Assembly: GCA_023389895.1 (NCBI GenBank)
Contig: JAEWDX010000213.1
Location: 1-10,729, forward strand
DNA from: Bacillota bacterium
GTDB lineage: Bacteria > Bacillota > Bacilli > Bacillales > Cytobacillaceae
Length of the DNA: 10,729 bases
Direction: 5' to 3'
Shown: piece by piece, positions 6,364 through 10,729 of the stretch
Numbering within the stretch: the first letter of the stretch is position 1
Layout of the letters: each line of letters opens with the position of its first letter
Position numbers and translations under genes: made by a program
Notes under the pieces: generated by a model
What the model saw: only the letters and a program-made list of their open reading frames with translations
The model's database searches: none
Told to the model about the DNA's origin: nothing

Positions 6364-6951
6364 TTATCTTTTTTTTAGCATGGCAGCCCCAATGAGAAGG
6401 CCTGCGAGGAGACCGAATAAATGGGCAGTAATATTAATATTTCGTTGTAGAAATGTCATGATCACTCCGATGATGATGATCGTAATAATGAGTTGGGAAT
6501 TTCCCTTTGACATTAGTTCTTTGCGGAACATCAAAATCGCTAAGTAAAAGCCGAACAGCCCAAAGATTGCTCCACTTGCCCCTACATGAATATAGGTTAA
6601 TGGCTCTAAAACTAATGTTGCGACATTTGCGGCGATTCCGGCGAGAAGATAAACGAAGAAGAATTTCCCTTTTCCAATGATTTGTTCTAATGCAGGCCCA
6701 AAGAGAATGAGAGAAAAACTATTGAATAATAAATGGGCAAATCCACTATGAACGAATATCGGTGTTACTAGTCGCCAATATTCTCCGTCAACAATCAGCA
6801 AGTTCACCCCGGCAAGATTTTCGAATAGCGATGCTCCTTGAGCAAATGGTAAGTTTATTAGTAAATACAGTATAATATGAATACATATGATGATGGAGAC
6901 GATAGGATAGAAACGAATAAACTCTCTAAAGCTTTCTGTTCGTGTAAACAT
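6364..6951 (-). CDS. ydcA: Rhomboid-family intramembrane serine protease (YdcA-like)
   Basis: Rhomboids cleave transmembrane segments within the lipid bilayer. The protein is 195 aa with about six hydrophobic helices, a minimal rhomboid core. The expected residues are present: His73 and Asn77 in HSGFAHLLFN (helix 2), the nucleophile Ser126 in GASG followed by AIFGLFGFY (helix 4), and the partner His177 in AHLFGLLAGLLIG (helix 6). It should therefore be catalytically competent. The substrate is unknown. AGGAGG on the minus strand (6959-6964) sits 7 nt before the ATG. It is transcribed away from acpS and towards the chemoreceptor. The 221-bp divergent gap must hold promoters for both genes, but I see no convincing minus-strand promoter. 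Confidence 0.93.
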   Translation of the reverse strand: MFTRTESFREFIRFYPIVSIIICIHIILYLLINLPFAQGASLFENLAGVNLLIVDGEYWRLVTPIFVHSGFAHLLFNSFSLILFGPALEQIIGKGKFFFVYLLAGIAANVATLVLEPLTYIHVGASGAIFGLFGFYLAILMFRKELMSKGNSQLIITIIIIGVIMTFLQRNINITAHLFGLLAGLLIGAAMLKKR

Positions 6952-7121
6952 GAATATTCCTCCTCTGCGTAAAAAATCGCCATCGAATTCAGCGGAGATT
7001 TTCCTTGAAAGTAATTACCAGTGCAGTGAAATAGATACGATAGTTTTTTTACAAAATAAATGTAGATGAAGTAGTTTTTCTGATAAGCTTCAGAAGACTT
7101 TAGGTACTTTTCCCTTCATTC

Positions 7122-7127
7122 TACAAT
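7122..7127 (+). promoter_or_regulatory. Possible -10 box for acpS
   Basis: TACAAT lies about 45 bp before the acpS start. The sequence 17 bp upstream (TTTAGG, 7099-7104) is a poor -35, so this is tentative. A small palindrome, CCTAT-CCA-ATAGG (7133-7145), lies just downstream. Confidence 0.3.
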
Positions 7128-7172
7128 AAAGTCCTATCCAATAGGTACATTAAATGAGAAGGAAGATGAAAA

Positions 7173-7529
7173 ATGATTTCAGGAATTGGCATTGATATTG
7201 TTGAACTTGATCGGATGGAAAAAATTTATCAGCGGCAGAATAAATTCGTAGATCGCGTGCTAACCCAAAGTGAGAAGGCTACCTTCCAAACATTAACGGA
7301 ATCCAGGAAGATAGAATTTTTAGCAGGGAGATTTGCCGCTAAAGAAGCGTATTCGAAAGCAGTTGGAACAGGAATTGGTGAAAATCTATCCTTTCTTGAT
7401 ATCGAAATTGAGAAGGATAGCAAGGGAAAACCGTATGTTGCAAAGCCCCAAAAGGAAGGAGTGCATCTTTCCATTTCGCATAATCGGAATTTCGCTGTCG
7501 CACAGGTCATAATCGAAAAGGTAGGTTAG
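7173..7529 (+). CDS. acpS: Holo-[acyl-carrier-protein] synthase AcpS
   Basis: AcpS transfers 4'-phosphopantetheine from coenzyme A to the conserved serine of acyl carrier protein, switching on fatty acid synthesis. At 118 aa it is the usual length for the trimeric AcpS family. The N-terminal GIGIDIVELDR carries the Mg-binding Asp8, and RFAAKEAYSKA carries Glu58 with Lys57. The GTGIG loop (about 65-69) and the C-terminal LSISHNRNFAVA strand (99-110) are also present. The ribosome site AAGGA (7159-7163) is 9 nt before the ATG. As in B. subtilis it lies next to ydcC and alr. No clear terminator follows. An imperfect hairpin at 7559-7577 (CTCGTGTT/AACATGAG) has no T run on the plus strand. Confidence 0.97.
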   Translation: MISGIGIDIVELDRMEKIYQRQNKFVDRVLTQSEKATFQTLTESRKIEFLAGRFAAKEAYSKAVGTGIGENLSFLDIEIEKDSKGKPYVAKPQKEGVHLSISHNRNFAVAQVIIEKVG

Positions 7530-7611
7530 TCAAATTTTTTCATGGAGCTATTTCTTTCCTCGTGTTCGTAACATGAGAAAAAGTAAATTAATAAGTTTGT
7601 CTATCCCTTAA

Positions 7612-7640
7612 GCATATTCCTCAAGGTTGTCTCATATATT
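7612..7640 (+). promoter_or_regulatory. Candidate sigma E (mother-cell sporulation) promoter for ydcC
   Basis: GCATATT (7612-7618), a 14-bp spacer and CATATATT (7633-7640) are visible. The B. subtilis sigma E consensus is about KMATATT-N14-15-CATACAHT, so the -35 matches fully and the -10 at 7 of 8. Transcription would start near 7647 and leave a leader of about 140 nt before ydcC. The B. subtilis ydcC gene is, to my knowledge, in the sigma E regulon, which agrees. Confidence 0.6.
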
Positions 7641-7651
7641 CATAGTGCGAT

Positions 7652-7718
7652 AGGAGAGACAAGGTCAGGCGAAGAGCGTGGAACGTTTTCGTTCATTCGT
7701 GTCTGCTTTTTATCTCCT
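7652..7718 (+). other. Imperfect stem-loop in the ydcC leader
   Basis: The apex is GAACG-TTTT-CGTTC (7681-7694). Outer partial pairings link CGAA (7672-7675) with TTCG further on, and GGAGA (about 7653) with TCTCC (about 7712-7716). No T run follows, so it is not a terminator. It may only be leader structure. Confidence 0.3.
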
Positions 7719-7786
7719 CCAAGAATGGTGCGAGCCTCGTACTAACTTTGGATAATACGATGAATTGAGACAAAGGGGTTGAAAGA

Positions 7787-8794
7787 ATGAGGAGAAAGTG
7801 GTTGATGCTGCTAGCTGGGCTTTTCGCAATTTTAGCATTATCTGCTTGCGGAGTGAGATCGCAGGAGGCTGTAACAAAGGATCTGGACAAGAAGCTTGGG
7901 GAGATTAAAAGCTATAAGGCAAATGCAAAAATGACATTGCAAATGGGAACGGAGCCGCAAACGTATGAAATTGAAGTTTCACATAAGAACCCGTCCTATT
8001 ACCGAGTGAATTTAAAAAATGCACAGAAAGAGCAAAGTCAAATGATTCTTCGTAATAACGATGGGGTATTTGTTCTTACGCCCGCTTTAAATAAAAGCTT
8101 CCGCTTTCAAAGCGAATGGCCAAAGAACAGCAGTCAAGCCTATTTATATGAATCATTGATCAAGGATATTATTGAAGATAAAGAAGCAAAATTTACAGCA
8201 ACAAAGGAACATTATATATTTGAAACGAAAACAAGATATCAAAATAATCAAATGTTCCCAACGCAAGAAATCACGCTAAAAAAATCTGACTTGACTCCAT
8301 TGAGTGTAAAAGTAATGGATACAGATAAAAATGTACTTGTGAAAGTAGAATTCTCGACTATGAAATTTAATGTGAATTTTGATAAGAAGGAATTCGATAT
8401 GGAGAAGAATTTAACGAGTGCTCAGCTTGAAATTCCGGTTATGGCGGAGCTAGGAAATGACGAGTTTTCAGTAAAATATCCAACGGAGTCTTTAAACATT
8501 GAATTGGTTGATGAAAAAGAGCTGACAACAGAAAACGGAAAACGTGTTATCTTAACATATGAGGGAGAAAAATCCTTCACGCTTGTCCAAGAGAGGGTAG
8601 TTGTTTCACCTGTTTCTTCACTAAAAACAGTAAGAGGAAATCCTGTTGATTTAGGATTTACAATTGGTGCGTTATCGAAAAATTCGATTGCTTGGAATTA
8701 TCAAGGTGTTGAGTATATGATAGCCTCTAAAGATCTGACAGAAGAGGAAATGGTCATGATTGCCCGTTCAGTTCAAGGTGGGACGATTAAGTAA
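7787..8794 (+). CDS. ydcC: LolA-like lipoprotein YdcC, sporulation-associated
   Basis: This is an exported lipoprotein of 335 aa. A basic N-terminus and hydrophobic stretch end in the lipobox LSAC-G, with the lipidated Cys at 21. The mature part begins with a helix (KDLDKKLGEIKSYKANAKMTLQM) and then a series of beta strands (about 40-215) that read as the LolA/LppX half-barrel, in which MILRNNDGVFVLTPALNKSF is characteristic. A second domain (about 225-330) resembles the DUF4367 type. Such a fold holds a lipid or other hydrophobic ligand, but the ligand is unknown and a monoderm cell has no outer membrane to deliver to. AAAGGGG (7772-7778) lies 8 nt before the ATG. The upstream sigma E-like promoter suggests expression in the mother cell during sporulation, as for B. 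subtilis YdcC. Confidence 0.9.
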   Translation: MRRKWLMLLAGLFAILALSACGVRSQEAVTKDLDKKLGEIKSYKANAKMTLQMGTEPQTYEIEVSHKNPSYYRVNLKNAQKEQSQMILRNNDGVFVLTPALNKSFRFQSEWPKNSSQAYLYESLIKDIIEDKEAKFTATKEHYIFETKTRYQNNQMFPTQEITLKKSDLTPLSVKVMDTDKNVLVKVEFSTMKFNVNFDKKEFDMEKNLTSAQLEIPVMAELGNDEFSVKYPTESLNIELVDEKELTTENGKRVILTYEGEKSFTLVQERVVVSPVSSLKTVRGNPVDLGFTIGALSKNSIAWNYQGVEYMIASKDLTEEEMVMIARSVQGGTIK

Positions 8795-8908
8795 GGCACT
8801 TCCATTTTGAAAGAGGTGTCTTATCCCGCATTAACAACGGTAAAATTATCCAATTATGTTTCGAGCTTTTCGTTGTAATGACCCGTACGGCAAAGTTAAA
8901 ATTTCTCT

Positions 8909-8936
8909 AGGCTCTTTTTCAGGGCCTTTTTTCTTT
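8909..8936 (+). terminator. Intrinsic terminator of ydcC
   Basis: The stem AGGCTC (8909-8914) pairs with GGGCCT (8922-8927), with one G-T wobble and a 7-nt loop. TTTTTT CTTT follows. It separates ydcC from the alr promoter that begins at 8958. Confidence 0.75.
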
Positions 8937-8957
8937 GAAAAGGAAATAAAAAAATAA

Positions 8958-8986
8958 TTGACAATGAGAGTAAGGAGTTTGATAAT
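8958..8986 (+). promoter_or_regulatory. Sigma-A promoter of alr
   Basis: A perfect -35 TTGACA (8958-8963), a 17-bp spacer and the -10 GATAAT (8981-8986) are visible. Start of transcription would be near 8993, about 10 nt before the Shine-Dalgarno sequence. The open frame of alr extends back over this promoter, beginning at the TTG of the -35 box, but that extension cannot be translated from this promoter. Confidence 0.85.
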
Positions 8987-8998
8987 CGTTATTATCAA
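8979..8998. promoter_or_regulatory. 20-bp dyad over the alr -10 box and start site, probable operator
   Basis: TTGATAAT (8979-8986) and ATTATCAA (8991-8998) are perfect reverse complements around CGTT. The position, roughly -15 to +6, is classic for a repressor. The arms look like Fur-family half sites (TGATAAT/ATTATCA), but Fur boxes have a 1-bp centre and this has 4, so the cognate regulator is not identified. AT-rich dyads can also be chance. Confidence 0.5.
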
Positions 8999-9002
8999 TA
9001 AA

Positions 9003-9009
9003 GAAGGGT
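9003..9009 (+). promoter_or_regulatory. Ribosome binding site that decides the alr start
   Basis: GAAGGGT lies 8 nt before the GTG at 9018. No Shine-Dalgarno sequence precedes the earlier in-frame TTG (8958) or ATG (8964), which lie inside the promoter. Confidence 0.8.
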
Positions 9010-9017
9010 GTTTATTT

Positions 9018-10181
9018 GTGGAAAAGTTACGAAAACATCACGGTGATTTTCATCGGGATGCTTGGGCAGAAATAAATTTGGACAATATTTCATATAATAT
9101 GAAAGAAATAATGAAGCTCTTACATGAAGATACAAAAATTTTTGCCGTGATAAAAGCAAATGCTTATGGTCATGGAGATATTGAAGTAGCGAAGACCGTA
9201 CTAGAAGCCGGAGCTAGTTATTTAGTCGTTGCTTTTTTAGATGAGGCACTCATATTAAGAAAGCATGGGATTACAGCACCGATATTAGTTCTCGGTGCAT
9301 GTCGGTCGGAGGATGCCTCAATTGCTGCTGAAAATGATATTACTTTAACCGTTTTTCAAACAGAGTGGTTAAAACAGGCGGTAAAAGGTCTTAACTCACG
9401 CTTGACGATTCATTTAGAATTAGACACTGGCATGGGGAGATTGGGGATTCGCAATAAGGAAACACTTGTTGAACTTGAAACGATTGCGAAAAATGATCCG
9501 CATCTTTATCTTGAAGGAGTGTATACTCATTTTTCAACAGCAGATGAGTTGGATCAAACCTATTTTATGAAGCAAGTGAGTCGTTTTCAGGAAATATTAA
9601 CGTGGTTACATGAAAAACCAAAATTTCTTCATTCAGGCAATAGCGCAGCAACACTTAGATTTCCAGAAACCCATCTTAATGCTGTGAGAACAGGAATTTC
9701 GATGTATGGCTTAACACCGTCACAAGAAATTTCGCCAATATTGCCATTTCCATTAAAACCAGCCTTCTCTCTTCATACAAAACTTGTTCACGTGAAAAAG
9801 ATACAAAAAGGTGAAAAGATTAGCTATGGTGCAACTTATGAAACAAAGGAAGATGAATGGATTGGAACACTTCCAATCGGCTATGCTGATGGATGGATCC
9901 GTAGGCTTCAAGGACAGGAAGTGCTTGTTTGTGGGAAAAGAGCTCCGATAGTCGGAAGAATTTGTATGGATCAATGCATGATCAAGCTCCCATCCTATAT
10001 TCCGATTGGGACAGAGGTCACACTCATTGGCAGGCAAGGGAATGAATATATTTCTGTAGATGAAATTGCAAATAAGCTAGAAACGATCAACTATGAAATT
10101 ACTTGTATGATAGCTGGGAGAGTCCCAAGAGTGTATAAAAGGAAGGGTGAAACTGTTCACGTTTTAAATCCTCTACAGTAA
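9018..10181 (+). CDS. alr: Alanine racemase Alr (PLP-dependent)
   Basis: Alr interconverts L- and D-alanine, supplying D-Ala for peptidoglycan and teichoic acid D-alanylation. From the GTG start the protein is 387 aa, close to B. subtilis Alr at 389. The N-terminal TIM barrel carries the PLP-binding Lys46 in [19 protein letters not shown] (about 135-143) contains an Arg that stabilises the cofactor. SGNSAATLR (206-214) contributes to the phosphate-binding site. The second catalytic base is probably Tyr270 in SYGATY (269-274) at the start of the beta domain, and RICMDQCM (314-321) closes the active site. All expected residues are present, so the enzyme should be active. Its N-terminus ([10 protein letters not shown]) matches the family, so the upstream extension to 8958 is not real. 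The gene has its own sigma-A promoter and a dyad operator. No clear terminator follows; the 196-bp gap to ndoAI has only weak AT-rich hairpins (10213-10225, 10235-10257). Confidence 0.97.
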   Translation: MEKLRKHHGDFHRDAWAEINLDNISYNMKEIMKLLHEDTKIFAVIKANAYGHGDIEVAKTVLEAGASYLVVAFLDEALILRKHGITAPILVLGACRSEDASIAAENDITLTVFQTEWLKQAVKGLNSRLTIHLELDTGMGRLGIRNKETLVELETIAKNDPHLYLEGVYTHFSTADELDQTYFMKQVSRFQEILTWLHEKPKFLHSGNSAATLRFPETHLNAVRTGISMYGLTPSQEISPILPFPLKPAFSLHTKLVHVKKIQKGEKISYGATYETKEDEWIGTLPIGYADGWIRRLQGQEVLVCGKRAPIVGRICMDQCMIKLPSYIPIGTEVTLIGRQGNEYISVDEIANKLETINYEITCMIAGRVPRVYKRKGETVHVLNPLQ

Positions 10182-10302
10182 AATTTGTATTAAAATAAGT
10201 TGTTTTTTCATGATGAAATTTTCATAGCTAAAGTTTTTATGATTCTGATGCATAAAAGAGTGATTTTTAGGCTGATAATACAGAAGAATTAATAAATCCT
10301 CT

Positions 10303-10330
10303 TTGCATTAGGCTTGAATAATGGTAATAT
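10303..10330 (+). promoter_or_regulatory. Candidate sigma-A promoter with extended -10 for ndoAI-ndoA
   Basis: TTGCAT (10303-10308), a 16-bp spacer and TAATAT (10325-10330) are visible, with TG one base before the -10 (10322-10323). Transcription would start about 45 nt before the antitoxin start codon. This would let the pair be transcribed apart from alr. Confidence 0.55.
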
Positions 10331-10367
10331 AAAAAATGGTAGATATAAAATGGTGTGTAGTGATGGT

Positions 10368-10374
10368 GGAGGTG
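10368..10374 (+). promoter_or_regulatory. Ribosome binding site that decides the ndoAI start
   Basis: GGAGGTG ends 7 nt before the GTG at 10382. The earlier in-frame TTG at 10376 begins 1 base after it and is too close. Confidence 0.8.
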
Positions 10375-10381
10375 TTTGTTT

Positions 10382-10663
10382 GTGTCTGAGTCCAGCGCAA
10401 CAACAGAGATCATGGTAAAATTACCGCAACATCTTGTAACCGAATTAGATGGTTTTGCTAAACAGGAAAACGTTAATCGGAGTGAATTCATTTATCAAGC
10501 AACCAAAATGTATTTGCGCGAACGGAAAAAGAGACAAATTCGTGAGTCCATGAGACGCGGCTATATGGAAATGTCAAAAATAAATTTGACGATTGCTTCT
10601 GAAGCATTTCAAGCTGAATTTGAAGCAGAACATACAGTTGAACGTCTAGTGTGCGGAGGGTAA
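10382..10663 (+). CDS. ndoAI: Antitoxin EndoAI (MazE-like, ribbon-helix-helix)
   Basis: This is the labile antitoxin of a type II toxin-antitoxin pair; it binds and blocks the mRNA interferase NdoA. From the GTG start it is 93 aa, the same length as the B. subtilis protein as I recall it, and starts MSESSATTE as that one starts MSESSARTE. Residues about 8-45 (EIMVKLPQHLVTELDGFAKQ and on) form a ribbon-helix-helix domain for dimerisation. The C-terminal part (MRRGYMEMSKINLTIASEAF to TVERLVCGG) is the toxin-binding segment and is strongly conserved. The start is GTG with an excellent ribosome site. The stop (10661-10663) is 4 nt before the toxin start, so the two are translationally coupled. 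Confidence 0.95.
   Translation: MSESSATTEIMVKLPQHLVTELDGFAKQENVNRSEFIYQATKMYLRERKKRQIRESMRRGYMEMSKINLTIASEAFQAEFEAEHTVERLVCGG
10655..10660 (+). promoter_or_regulatory. Ribosome binding site of ndoA inside the end of ndoAI
   Basis: GGAGGG, encoding the last antitoxin glycines, ends 7 nt before the TTG at 10668. Ribosomes finishing the antitoxin would sit on the toxin's start site. Confidence 0.8.
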
Positions 10664-10667
10664 TCCG

Positions 10668-10729
10668 TTGAATGTGAAACGTGGTGACGTTTATTTTGCA
10701 GACCTATCCCCAGTTGTTGGTTCCGAACA
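10668..10729 (+). CDS. ndoA: Endoribonuclease toxin NdoA / MazF (3' end outside window)
   Basis: Only the first 20 codons are visible: MNVKRGDVYFADLSPVVGSE. These match the highly conserved MazF-family N-terminus (B. subtilis NdoA begins MIVKRGDVYFADLSPVVGSEQ). NdoA is a sequence-specific mRNA interferase that in B. subtilis cuts at UACAU and is neutralised by EndoAI. The start is read as TTG from the spacing to GGAGGG; the GTG two codons later (10674) is the alternative. In B. subtilis the rsb-sigB stress operon follows, but nothing beyond the edge can be seen here. Confidence 0.93.
   Translation, partial: MNVKRGDVYFADLSPVVGSE

Noticed and set aside
7559..7577. CTCGTGTT/AACATGAG hairpin as acpS terminator
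   Set aside because: No T run follows on the plus strand; A-rich sequence follows instead.
8792..8823. 10-bp stem TAAGGCACTT/AGGTGTCTTA right at the ydcC stop as its terminator
   Set aside because: It is a real dyad with two wobble pairs, but no T run follows; the hairpin at 8909-8936 is the better terminator.
8979..8998. A canonical Fur box or a CcpA cre site at alr
   Set aside because: Fur and relatives need a 7-1-7 layout and the centre here is 4 bp; the cre consensus fails at the outer TG and at the C of CA.
9753..10037. 94-aa minus-strand ORF inside alr
   Set aside because: It lies antisense to well-conserved alr coding sequence, including the catalytic tyrosine region, and has no recognisable motif.
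10235..10257. TTTTATG/CATAAAA hairpin as alr terminator
   Set aside because: It is purely AT-rich with a 9-nt loop and weak pairing, without an immediate T run.

Overview
The window looks like a chromosomal segment from a low-GC, endospore-forming Firmicute of the Bacillaceae. The gene order cshA-ydbS-ydbT-(ydcA)-acpS-ydcC-alr-ndoAI-ndoA is the one I know from the Bacillus subtilis core genome. Ribosome binding sites are strong AGGAGG-type throughout, and one gene is preceded by a sequence matching the mother-cell sporulation promoter (sigma E) consensus. I cannot name the species.

Layout, left to right. (1) The 3' part of an ABC-2 type permease (NatB/YhaP-like) enters from the left edge. 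(2) A 280-bp gap holds a sigma-A-like promoter that lies upstream of an intrinsic terminator, then a structured leader, then the DEAD-box RNA helicase gene cshA and its terminator. (3) A 390-bp gap carries about 3.5 copies of a 53-bp tandem repeat ending in a perfect 9-bp inverted repeat. (4) ydbS and ydbT, two overlapping membrane genes with bacterial PH domains, follow. (5) Next is a short soluble chemoreceptor that I do not know at this position in B. subtilis, with its own promoter region and terminator. (6) A rhomboid protease gene (ydcA) lies on the minus strand. (7) acpS (holo-ACP synthase) follows, divergent from ydcA. (8) ydcC, a LolA-like lipoprotein gene, sits behind a candidate sigma E promoter. 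(9) alr (alanine racemase) has a very good sigma-A promoter whose -10 box lies inside a 20-bp dyad. (10) The toxin-antitoxin pair ndoAI-ndoA (MazEF family) comes last, with the toxin gene cut by the right edge.

The genes serve several basic functions: RNA turnover (CshA, and the mRNA interferase NdoA), envelope maintenance (YdbST, rhomboid, YdcC, D-alanine for peptidoglycan), and activation of acyl carrier protein. Most are independent transcription units with a promoter or terminator visible in the gaps. Only ydbS-ydbT and ndoAI-ndoA look translationally coupled. Four starts are best read as non-ATG codons (cshA TTG, alr GTG, ndoAI GTG, ndoA TTG) because the Shine-Dalgarno spacing and family N-termini agree on them.

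I saw no mobile element, CRISPR array, rRNA or tRNA. The least conventional items are the 53-bp tandem repeats, the promoter-before-terminator arrangement ahead of cshA, the dyad over the alr promoter, and the extra soluble chemoreceptor.
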